DNA from: Euperipatoides rowelli
Lineage: Eukaryota; Onychophora; Udeonychophora; Euonychophora; Peripatopsidae
DNA: 11,038 nucleotides
Reading direction: 5' to 3' (one strand)
Assembly: GCA_003024985.2 (NCBI GenBank)
Contig: PXIH01S0004295.1
Below, one piece after another: positions 1 to 7,491 of this stretch; the stretch's first letter is position 1, and every line of letters starts with the position of its first letter. The notes under the pieces are model-generated. The model was not told the DNA's origin. It made no database searches and worked only from the letters and a program-made list of their open reading frames with translations. Position numbers and translations under genes: made by a program.

Positions 1-319
1 CCCAGATGGGCCCCTGACATTATTTTTTACACGCCTGGACTAATTTTTTAGGCGCCCCGGGCCCCTCGGACATAGGATTTTTCGAGCACTGCATTGGTAA
101 ATCAATTTTCATTTTTCAAACCACCTTGCCATTATTTTCTCTTTTATTTTGCGGATGGTCCCCCAGAGGGATGGCCAGTTTGGGGGAACCCCATTCTTTA
201 TTCAGCATCCAGCCTTACTTCTAACAATTGATCTTTGGAACCTCATTTATTTTATTATGGCTGACCTTTTAGTGAACCCCACATTTGGGTTGGACTCTTG
301 GAGCATGATTAAAAGTTAA
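1..319 (+). pseudogene. LINE-A ORF2: C-terminal end of AP endonuclease domain, broken
   Basis: The frame with codons starting at 113 reads FSNHLA, which aligns with FSDHLA of LINE-B. This is the SDH box that closes APE-type LINE endonucleases and supplies the catalytic Asp-His pair. Here the Asp codon reads AAC (Asn). Further on the same frame reads HPALLLTIDLWN at about 206-241, against HPALTLSLDIWN in LINE-B. The frame is open from 101 to 316, with stops at 98-100 and 317-319. Upstream, the stretch around 30-90 only loosely matches the HTP and RINYIF parts of LINE-B and is frame-broken. Bases 1-75 are much richer in G and C than the rest of the window. Confidence 0.75.
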
Positions 320-401
320 ATAACACATAAAAACGTTTCTACAAGTGAGTAAGCAAAGGCTGACCTTTATGCAGCATGCTATTGAATCAATGACCGGTAA
401 T

Positions 402-665
402 CATATTTTGATTGTGCAATGGAAGAAGCAGCTACATTCTCTGCAGGAAAATCATTAAAAATTAATAAAATATCAAAGAGTGAAAGAGACAGTATTTAAC
501 AAGCAGCAGCTCTCAAGATTAATTACTTCTAGAATATTGATGAAAAGTAAGCCTGATATGAGGGTAAAGGCCTTAAAGGCTGAAGATAGAATTATTACTA
601 ATGTGCAAATGGGGTTATGCTTAAATGACTATTATAAAATCACAATTTCAGACTGTAATAAGTAG
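402..665 (+). pseudogene. LINE-A ORF2: linker between endonuclease and RT
   Basis: One frame (codons from 411) reads W-KKQLHSLQ, a TAA at 456-458, then KLIKYQ, NKQQLSRLIT and QMGLCLNDYYK, ending at TAG 663-665. It aligns with LINE-B residues W-NRQLHEIQ, KLLKYK, NKQKLSSIVT and QMGPFLTNYYK, so this is the linker joining the endonuclease to the RT. The apparent start at 480 is a GTG codon inside this linker and not a real initiation site. The 61-codon open frame is therefore a fragment and not a small gene. The QMG...YYK box marks the entrance to the RT domain in this family. Confidence 0.8.
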
Positions 666-769
666 TGATGTGAAGATTTTTTTTGAAAAATCAGTGGCTA
701 TGCCCCTGGATCTGGAGTGGGGGGTCAACCATTACCCTTTACAAGTAAGAAAATTAACGAGTTTGCCTC

Positions 770-1632
770 TTTAACTAATAAGAGATCCCCCCCCCCCCCA
801 ACCTGGGCTGGGTGAACTTACTTCGGAAATGGCTAAAAAATTTAGGCACCCGTTGTGCTGATCTTTTTACACCTTTTTTGGTTGTTGGGCAAAGGCAAAG
901 AACTATGTGAGACTTCGTATTTTGTCCTACTTTGTTCTTTTTGATAAGTGTGGGCGGATCAGGGGGCTGCTTAATTCATTGTCTTATGCAACTCAGATAA
1001 GTAACATAAGGCCCATTAATATTAAAATGTTGATGCCAAGATCTATGCGGCTATACTCAATAGCAGTATTTCTATGATGCTTCAACCTATTATCAATCAA
1101 TTTCAATTTTCCTTGAAGAATAGATCCATACACATGCCGTTGCTTCTGTTTGCTGAGATATGTGCTCGTTACAAAAATAAGAGATCACACTCCCCATTTC
1201 ATTTTTTATTGACTTTAAAAAAGCCTATGATAGCGTAAACCATCGGTACTTGATTGATTGTTTAAAAACTGCTATTCCTAACCAGCATATACTCAATGCG
1301 ATTGTTAATTACATAACCTCTAAGTGGGCTACTGTCAAAACAAATAATCACTTATTTGAATTTTTTCCTATCTTGAAGGGCATCACTCAAGGTCCCATCT
1401 GAGTGTGTCTATGTTTGCCCTTTAAGTTAACACCTTGTTAAATCAATTACATGACAATCTCAAGGGACTATACATCCCATGGGTTAGGATCCTGATCAAA
1501 ATTTTAGCCTATGTGGATGATCTTCTAATATTCTGCAATGATTTGCAAGAGGTGGAAATTGCAATGGGGTTGATACAGGAATTTACATAGAAAGCAGGGA
1601 CTGATATAAAATGAGAGTAAGAGTTGTAAGCG
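770..1632 (+). pseudogene. LINE-A ORF2: reverse transcriptase fingers and palm, frameshifted
   Basis: The RT motifs are spread over frames. 805-858 reads a KKFRH stretch matching IKFKH of LINE-B, then TGA 859-861. 1009-1026 reads RPINIK. After a one-base loss near 1027 the frame gives VDAKIYAAILNS and KNRSIHMPL. After a shift near 1205 it gives IDFKKAYDSVNH (1208-1243), the motif A region with the first catalytic Asp. 1388-1393 reads QG, followed by a small deletion and shift, then LSVSMFAL (1399-1422), the motif B region. 1510-1521 encodes YVDD, the catalytic motif C box, followed by DLQEVE (1540-1557), which is identical in LINE-B. Stops at 1588, 1612, 1618 and 1627 follow. The domain matches the polymerase that performs target-primed reverse transcription, but it cannot be made intact here. 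Confidence 0.9.
787..799 (+). repeat. C13 homopolymer at the RT PGxDG site of LINE-A
   Basis: Thirteen C in a row interrupt the LINE-A reading frames. In LINE-B the matching position (between TNK and the KF-H segment) encodes PPGQDG. The tract therefore sits where LINE RTs normally have the conserved P-G-x-D-G loop. Replication slippage in a C-rich codon run is a reasonable cause, and an assembly error is also possible. Confidence 0.85.
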
Positions 1633-2075
1633 ATGGGCCTGACTAATTTGCAACCTCTTCCAATTCTTAGGAATGCAGTGCCTAAAAAGTACATGGGCCT
1701 CCCTTACCCCTTTTTTGGTCAGTGGGTGAGGGTTCTGATTCAAGAGGATTTAAGGCAAAAATTCCTTAAAATTTATAATGCTACCAAATTTGCCTATTTA
1801 TCTATAGTTCTGAGAATTAAACTTGTAAATACACTCTGTATACCAAAGTTACTATATTTTAGTCCCCATGTAGCATTTATGAATAAATTCTCAACACTCT
1901 TATTACTATTGCAACGAAGATCATATGGAGGGATAGGCTGGTTCTGATAGCTAAGAAGAGACTGTATCCTCATTTTTTGAGGGGCAATTTATCCTAATAG
2001 ATATTCGATTATTTTCTAGAATCATTCAAGCTAATACTATTACTCACTTTGACAACTTTTGTCTTCAATAGATAA
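1633..2075 (+). pseudogene. LINE-A ORF2: RT thumb and connection region
   Basis: The longest open stretch of this part, 1633-1947, reads MGLTNLQPLPILRNAV then PKKYMGLPYPFFGQ, the RT thumb signature of LINEs (K-Y-LG-P-like), followed by an RIKLVNTLCIPKLL segment. It aligns with VPKVYLGIPCPYIG and its followers in LINE-B. A shift near 1920 leads to IWRDRLVLIAKKRLYPHF, then a TAA. A further shift near 1990 leads to LIDIRLFSRIIQANTITHF, typical of the region after the thumb. The frame then closes at TAG near 2071. The ATG at 1633 is internal and does not begin a gene. Confidence 0.8.
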
Positions 2076-2139
2076 GACACTCGAGGTCCCCGTTCTGATA
2101 CCTCCTGCCACGGTGTACTTTATATTTATTAATTTTTAA

Positions 2140-2782
2140 GGCTCTCCAAAATAGACTCAATTTTATTGATGAATTGCCTCCTGAAAGTATTATGCCCTTC
2201 CTGAAATATAAACTGATTGGGCTTTTGTTGAACACCCCGGCTAGGAACGCGCCTCCATTGTTGGCTGGGCATTTTTTTATTTCTGTACTGATGGATCTTT
2301 TTGCCCCATTGAATTTAATAGACTTTTGTGTCAAGCTCACTTTTGAGGCTTTGCCTACTAAGGTGAGGCTCATTATTAGATATTATTTTGATATGCAGCC
2401 GGACTTTGCCTTTTGTCGAGCCCGGGAGGATGTTGAGCACTTATTGTTGCAGTGTCCTTTCTTTCTTCAATGTAGACTATGGATGGATGGTATGTTGCAG
2501 ACTGATTTAAATAAATATAGGGGTATCAATGAGATTTTTTTTGTGTAACAATAATATGAAACCGAGGATAAGACAGCTAATGATTGGTACCTTTGTGATC
2601 TGGAAGGTAAGATGCTGTTAAATTTTTCAGAACATTAAGCTCTCCCCTTTAACTTATTTGAAAATATATTTTGCTAGTGTTTGGAAGAAGAATGGGGTTT
2701 TTTGAACTTTGATATTTTTTCAAAATTATGGGTTGACCTTCCTTTTCCCATTGCTAAGTTTCGATGGCAGGGGTATGTCTGA
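2140..2782 (+). pseudogene. LINE-A ORF2: C-terminal region with zf-RVT-like finger
   Basis: The open frame 2174-2548 includes LTFEALPTKVRLI followed by a C-x7-H-x4-C cluster (Cys 2414-2416, His 2438-2440, Cys 2453-2455) in a FCRAREDVEHLLLQCPF context. This is the form of the zinc-finger domain found at the C-terminus of many LINE reverse transcriptases (zf-RVT). The first Cys of the expected C-x2-C pair reads Phe. Beyond the stop at 2546-2548 other frames give IGTFVIWKVR (near 2583) and LNFDIFSKLWVDLPFPIAKF, ending at TGA 2780-2782, a plausible natural ORF2 end. LINE-B lacks this whole region, so it cannot be cross-checked within the window. Confidence 0.75.
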
Positions 2783-2897
2783 TTTGGATTGACTGGTGGG
2801 TTTGATGTAGGGTGATGAATTGTAGGTTGGTAAGCATGTGCTATGTAAATTGAGTTAATAAAGTGATTGTTTAATAAATTATATATATTAAAAAAAA
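2783..2897 (+). other. LINE-A 3' UTR with polyadenylation signals and A tract
   Basis: About 115 bp follow the probable ORF2 stop. AATAAA occurs at 2857-2862 and again at 2873-2878, and a run of eight A lies at 2890-2897. Signals followed closely by an A tract are the usual 3' end of an RNA-derived insertion. I place the element boundary at the end of the A run. In such AT-rich DNA a chance AATAAA is common, so the boundary is approximate. Confidence 0.55.
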
Positions 2898-3880
2898 TCA
2901 TATCTAACATTGTCTTAAAAACTATAAATTTGTATTTGGTTAACAGATAATAAATAAATAAGAAAAAAAAATTGTTTATATTAAAATTATTGCAATATTT
3001 TTTTCCATAACTTGCAAAGGCAGATTTCAAATAATATTAATGTAATGTTATCTGTATTTTTTTTTAAAAAAAAAAGAACCGCATAATCTGCATTTTTAAA
3101 TCCAATATAACAAAGTTCTCTGTTCTAAGAGATTGAAATTTCTGGAATTTCTTCTTGCAGTAAAACTCTCTGATGTCATGTCAGCCGAAGCAAAATAATT
3201 GATATGACTTGCAGCTTACTAAGTTACCTGAATTTTCAAATAGAAGAAATTTTAAAATTTCATCAACTTCACTGATTCACTGAATTATTCATATAATATT
3301 TCATCATGCATATGTTGAAATAATAGTTTTAATTTTATTATTCCTCATTAAAATTTAGACATTCTCGAATTACATAGCAATTTAAAAGTCAGTAAATATT
3401 CATAGATTAAAATATTTCTTAACAGTACTATAAACCAACCCTTCCCCAAATTGAATCAGAATCTCATATGGGATTATGAAGTAACTTCATAAATTCCACA
3501 CAAAATCATTTTGAAATTTTTTATTTATACAAAAAGAAAAAAAAAATATGTATTCTTAGATAATATTGCATAAACTCTTTTATAAATTCTTCAGAATGCA
3601 TACTCTATATTTTTTAAATGTGTTGTTAACATACCCACAATACCACTCAGTACTTTTTAAATGAAGGTATTAAAAACATATCCAGATGATGCATATTTTT
3701 TTTTTCAGGTATGTATTATAAAAGCAACCACCTGATGCAAACTTCATATTTTTTTTACATATTTCCATACTATTTAAGCCTATATCTGAACATACAGTAC
3801 CTAAAGGATACATAGTCCATACTTAAATGTGTATATTATGAAAATACATACAAAGTCATCCACTGTTTATATTTATATAA
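2898..3880. other. AT-rich spacer between the two LINE copies, no gene seen
   Basis: Nearly 1 kb of very AT-rich sequence with frequent stops in all frames. I find no continuation of LINE-A or LINE-B here and no RNA gene. Short A and T runs and CATATTTTTTTT-like strings near 3690 and 3745 recur but do not form a clear array. Confidence 0.6.
3057..3075. repeat. T9-A10 mononucleotide palindrome
   Basis: Nine T are followed directly by ten A. The block is self-complementary and could form a hairpin, but is most simply read as low-complexity DNA. It could also mark the junction of two old poly(A) or poly(T) insertion tails in opposite orientation; nothing else at the site supports that. Confidence 0.6.
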
Positions 3881-3939
3881 TACTAGCTTAAAATGTCCGG
3901 TGTTTCCCGATATTCTTAGAACCCAAATAAAAAAAAAAA
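3881..3939 (+). repeat. Short repeat-like fragment with terminal A11, at the broken end of LINE-B
   Basis: A short, relatively GC-containing stretch beginning TACTAGCT and holding TCCGGTGTTTCCCGA, followed by a run of eleven A at 3929-3939. The start resembles, from memory only, the TACTAGCTG...CCCGGCGTT...CCCGG beginning of interspersed repeats seen in several animal genomes. The A run suggests an RNA-derived end. It lies directly beside the point where LINE-B stops. Family assignment is uncertain. Confidence 0.35.
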
Positions 3940-3957
3940 TCCTGCCTTATCCCCAAG

Positions 3958-4240
3958 TTATAAGAAAAATTGTGCGCGTTTGCACAGCAGTAGTGTGTCC
4001 CTGTTTAATGGTAATCTATATTTTGTCCTAGGTGCTAGAGAGTAATACCAAATTTGCTCAAGACTGGCACAAAGGTTCAGATTTTTAAACACATTAAGAA
4101 TAGTGTCTTGGATTTTATTTTTAGCTATTATTCCAATATATGGACATGGGATGCCTAGGTAGACTTTTGGCACTTTAGAACCTAAGAAGGGTATGATTTT
4201 ATGATTACTTAAGTTGAGCAAAATATTTTTATCTTGATTA
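3958..4240 (-). pseudogene. LINE-B ORF2: RT thumb, ends at truncation point
   Basis: The open frame 4221-3958 reads LNLSNHKIIPFLGSK then VPKVYLGIPCPYIG, the thumb signature aligned with VPKKYMGLPYPFFG in LINE-A. The following SLAPRTKYRLPLNRDTLL sits opposite SIVLRIKLVNTLCIPKLL of LINE-A, after which similarity stops. It is out of frame with the YADD segment just upstream, so a frameshift or small deletion lies at about 4225-4250. Everything downstream of the thumb is missing. Confidence 0.75.
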
Positions 4241-5220
4241 AGAAGAGTTCATGTTTCATGGGAAAAATGCATATTATATCCATGACGGTTTCCACCTCCT
4301 GAAGATCTCCACACAAGACCATTATGTCATCTGCATATGCAAGGACTTTTTATGGGCTGACTAATACAATCAATATAGAAGCCTGGATTATTATTTTCAA
4401 TTTCATTGAGAAGACCATTGAATAAAGGCTAAAGAGTGAGGCGCTAAGTGGGGATCCTTGCACAAGACCTTTCTGTATATCAAAAGATGGAAAAAGCTTG
4501 TTATGTATTTTGATTGCTGCATGCTTGGATGAAAGGTAATTAATAATGGCATTTACCAATGATATATCATCAACATATTTATGGAGCAGGTGATATAAGT
4601 AATTATGATTAACTGAATCATAAGCTTTTTGGATGTCTAAATTAAAACCATGGGGAGGGATTGATTTTACAATTATCAAATTTGAATATTACAATTATTG
4701 GAATGTGAATGGATCTTCCTTTGCATGCAAATTAAAAAGGATTGATGATTTTTTTAATGATCGGATCTAATTTTGAGTTTAGAATAGATGCAAATAATTT
4801 TGCATCTACATTTTGAATATTAATGGGCCATATACTATCTATTCCTGGGATGTACATAGTATCAGGAGATTAGTGTTTATCTGGATGATCTTTGACAAAG
4901 GGAGTGAAATAAGAATGAATATTTAATTTTTGGAAAAAACTTGGTAAGGTCCATTGGTTAAAAAGGCCACAAAAAATAGGTCCAAAAATGTGTTTAAACT
5001 TTATAATTAATTTGGGTGTGATCCCATCCTGGCCTGGAGGTAAGTTTTTATTAGTTTTCACAATGGCTTCATAAATGTCCTGTATTTGAAAGAACAGAGG
5101 TTTGTCTAGATCCGAGATAGAAACATTTGAAAAGTGGTCAGTAGAAAAACTATACTCCAGATTTAGTAAGCTTTTTCCAAAATTAAGCTTATAATAGTTG
5201 GTTAGAAAAGGCCCCATTTG
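4241..5220 (-). pseudogene. LINE-B ORF2: reverse transcriptase fingers and palm
   Basis: RT motifs in order on the minus strand: QMGPFLTNYYK at the domain entrance (about 5219-5187), PPGQDG (5040-5023), WPINIQNVDAK (about 4830-4798), LDIQKAYDSVNH with the first catalytic Asp (within 4679-4590), QGSPLSASLFSL (about 4460-4425), and YADD (4337-4326) followed by DLQEVE. Stops occur at 4872-4870 and in the segment before ACKGRSIH, and frameshifts are needed near 4645, 4420 and 4348. All catalytic Asp codons are still readable. The block KAYDSVNH to QG shares 29 of 58 residues with LINE-A by my hand count. Confidence 0.92.
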
Positions 5221-5715
5221 AAGGTCCGATAAGATTTCATTCCCTGTATTAATTGCTGTAAAGAATTTATTTGGTTTAATCTTATATAAAATGTTAGAGT
5301 AACAATTGAGGAAAGTTTCTGCTTGTTGACTATAATATTTCTAATATGTTTATATTTGAGCAGTTTTTCATTAGAACACTGGATTTCATGCAACTGTCTG
5401 TTCCATATAGTAGCAAGATGAAAATTTGAGATATTCAGGCAGCTAAGGGATTCTAAGGCTCTCCTAAGAAAAACCAGTTGCTCCTTATGACCTATGGCAC
5501 ATTTTTTATTTATAGGGATAATAAATTTTAGAATGTTCATCTTATCTTTAATCCAGAAATCATGAGGAGATTCAGTATTAGTAATTGATTGTGCTGTGAG
5601 TATGTATATGGTATTCCAGATATCTAAGGAAAGTGTTAAGGCTGGATGAATAATGTGAATTTCCTTAAACGATTGGTCAGGAGATAAGGTATACAGTGTC
5701 ACATGGAAAGAACCA
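5202..5715 (-). pseudogene. LINE-B ORF2: linker between endonuclease and RT
   Basis: This is the second half of the long open frame 6110-5202. It includes HPALTLSLDIWN (about 5652-5617), W-NRQLHEIQ, KLLKYK and NKQKLSSIVT, all with counterparts in LINE-A. Near 5310 the true frame shifts: the next frame reads KIKPNKFF and then NEILSDLQMG into the RT. The last residues before the stop at 5204-5202 are therefore off-frame. No catalytic motif is known for this linker. Confidence 0.8.
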
Positions 5716-6416
5716 AACAAAGCCAAATGATCGGAAAATTGCACAAATCCAAAGGAAAATGCTGATGAATGCAAAAGAAGTTTGGAAACGAAAATGTAGT
5801 TAATCCTTGAAGAATGGTTTGAAGAGCAATGAGTTGGTGTATGGTCTAACTGATGAGATCTTGCTAAATCACATAATGGTATTTTGTTTAACAAGGTTTT
5901 TTTCCCCCATTTTGGAGAAGAGAATTCAGGTATATTCATGTCCCCAGCCATTATAATATTGTAGTGTTTATTAAGAGATATAAAATGCAAAACCTTCTGG
6001 AATATTTTTGCATGATATGAATGAGACCTATGGCTGTAAATGTTTATCAAGAGAAAAGGTTGACCTTTAAGGTGAACAGAGAGAATCAGCAATCTGGGGC
6101 TTGAAAACAAAATATTAGGGGCTTTTGTAATTAATGAAATCTTAATAATAGTTTTAATACCCTGTGCTTATTTAGGGACCATGCTTGAGAAGACATTGAA
6201 GTTCAAAAACCATTTCTCCATGGGTTGTTGATTAGACTGATAGCTTAGTTTCCTGGAAAAAGCTATATTGATTTGTCTTCTCAAAACAAAATTATAAAGT
6301 AAGTTACGTCTAATTGGATTGTTCAGACCTTGAATATTTAAAGATAAAAAGTTAATTCAAGGATGGATTGGGTTGTGTTGGTCATAATTAGTATAATCAT
6401 ACACCTTCACCCACAT
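5716..6416 (-). pseudogene. LINE-B ORF2: AP-type endonuclease domain and probable ORF2 start
   Basis: This domain nicks target DNA to prime reverse transcription. The frame reads SLNIQGLNNPIRR just after a TGA at 6359-6357. It continues through a TAA (6170-6168) to GDMNIPE (GDMN codons 5945-5934), SSRINYIFVS and FSDHLAL (SDH codons 5735-5727). These are the Asn, Asp/Asn and Asp-His boxes of APE-like LINE endonucleases; RINY has Asn where Asp is usual. The Glu box (QET) is readable only one frame over, at 6255-6244, 29 residues after the motif-I Asn, as expected for L1-type enzymes. A candidate start ATG at 6416-6414 (MWVKVYDY) is in frame but separated from the domain by the TGA. It lies about 10 nt after the ORF1 stop. 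Confidence 0.88.
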
Positions 6417-6426
6417 CCATGTAAGA

Positions 6427-7491
6427 TTAATTATCACTATTGTCATCAAAACTTGAAGAATAGCTTTCCCAAATATCTTGATCATGTAAATTTTCAGATA
6501 CTGGATCCATGTCAGGAAAAGAGTCAGATTGCTTATTTTGATTTGAACTGTGGAGAGCATAGGTTTTTCCTTCATTTCTCTTACTTTCCAAACATTGTTT
6601 TTTGGTTCATGTTCCTTTTATTTTAGAGCTCAAATCCTTCTTATTTTTCTTTTTCTTATTGAGAATAGGTTGCTCTTGAAGAGCAGATTTTTTAACTTTG
6701 TTTTGGGGGAGAGGGCCAGTTTGTGTTCCAGGTAGAGACAACTTGTAATCCAAATATGTTTTTTGTTCTTGATTTGAAATCTGAGGTTGCTTATTGAGTG
6801 CAGGATCACAACTTAACTGAGTGGATAAGCATGGAGTTGATGTACTAATCAAACTAAGGGGTGGGTCCAGAATAAGTGGTTGTGAATGATCAATAGGTAA
6901 GACTATGTTCACTATCTCCTGTGAAGTTTCTTTAGAAAATCTTAAACTATTTTCCATATTTTCCAGATTAGCATCCTCATGAACTTTTTTCAGTATGATG
7001 GCCCATAGATGCATAAGAGTGTTTACATGTATGCGAGATGTCCTCCAACCTCTGCACAATGAGCAGTATTTGAAGTTACAGTTAATAACTAGATGTTCTG
7101 TACTTTCACAGCAAAAAAAAATTCTTGGCTGATTATGAATATGTAAATATATTCTCAGGAGTTTTATTTTAACGAAACAAAGAAGATCTAAGATAGTTAA
7201 GTTAGGTTTAATCCTAAAAAGTACTGCTGTCTGTCCCGTTGCACAAGGTTTTCCATCAGGTCTAATCATTTTACTTAATTAAATTGCTTCAATTTCTCCA
7301 CATTGTTCCAAAAGAATAAGGAGATGCTCTCTCAAAACTGATGCAGGAATTTTATCAATCAGAATTTTACAAAGTCTATTTTCCTCATATTGGGGTATAA
7401 AATAGGTATAAAATTTATTAATTTTAGTAGATGATTTCTGAACGACTGCTGCTTCCCTAGTATAGGGAACTCTAAATAGTAAATTGCTGGA
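6427..7491 (-). pseudogene. LINE-B ORF1: RRM-like and zinc-knuckle nucleic-acid-binding protein, broken
   Basis: One minus-strand frame runs from 7491 to a TAA at 6429-6427, interrupted by TAA 7281-7279 and TGA 6609-6607. It starts with VPYTREAAVVQK and then KILIDKIP (7368-7345), helix-like VLREHLLILLEQCGEI and later TGQTAVLFR, which fit the RNP2, helix and RNP1 parts of an RRM. A zinc knuckle follows (C-x4-H-x4-C at about 7113-7078; its first Cys reads Phe), then CSLC (7065-7054) of a second, degraded knuckle. A Ser/Pro/Gln-rich stretch, a Lys-rich segment (KKKKNKKDLSSKIK) and an acidic tail ending SFDDNSDN complete it. RRM plus CCHC is a known ORF1 plan of L1/Tx1-group and other LINEs; such proteins bind the element RNA. 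Confidence 0.8.

Larger units (their letters stand above)
1..2897 (+). mobile_element. LINE-A: decayed L1/Tx1-like non-LTR retrotransposon, 5' end outside the window
   Basis: A non-LTR retrotransposon copy reading rightwards. Following the protein across frames gives, in order, the end of an AP-type endonuclease, a linker, an RT palm with a YVDD box, a thumb/connection region, a C-terminal C-x7-H-x4-C finger and a short 3' UTR with two AATAAA signals and an A8 tract. Each part except the C-terminus aligns with LINE-B on the opposite strand. At least eight in-frame stops and several frameshifts mean no long protein survives. No ORF1 and no endonuclease start are seen, because the window opens inside the endonuclease. 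I place it in the L1/Tx1 group from the domain plan and from the endonuclease N-terminal motif seen in LINE-B. The clade is an inference that a phylogeny would have to settle. Confidence 0.9.

Noticed and set aside
1509-1743. Two minus-strand open frames of 61 and 72 codons
   Set aside because: They lie opposite the LINE-A YVDD and thumb region, and their products match nothing recognisable. They are shadows of the plus-strand element.
2065-2373. Minus-strand 102-codon open frame
   Set aside because: It lies opposite the LINE-A C-terminal region, whose plus-strand frame has clear LINE features.
1-2897. Reading the RT as a retrovirus or group II intron enzyme
   Set aside because: The APE-type endonuclease upstream, the linker, the thumb form and the C-terminal C-H-C finger fit non-LTR LINEs. 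No protease, RNase H, integrase, LTR or intron RNA structure was seen.
2674-3030. Minus-strand 118-codon open frame
   Set aside because: It spans the LINE-A tail and AT-rich spacer, with a Phe/Asn/Ile/Tyr-rich sequence as expected from composition and no domain.
6357-6575. Minus-strand 72-codon open frame as a separate small gene
   Set aside because: Its first part is off-frame to the acidic ORF1 tail, which reads better. Only its end (from the ATG at 6416) may belong to ORF2.
6363-6735. Plus-strand open frames of 87 and 61 codons
   Set aside because: They lie opposite the LINE-B ORF1 tail and ORF2 start, which are supported in the other strand.
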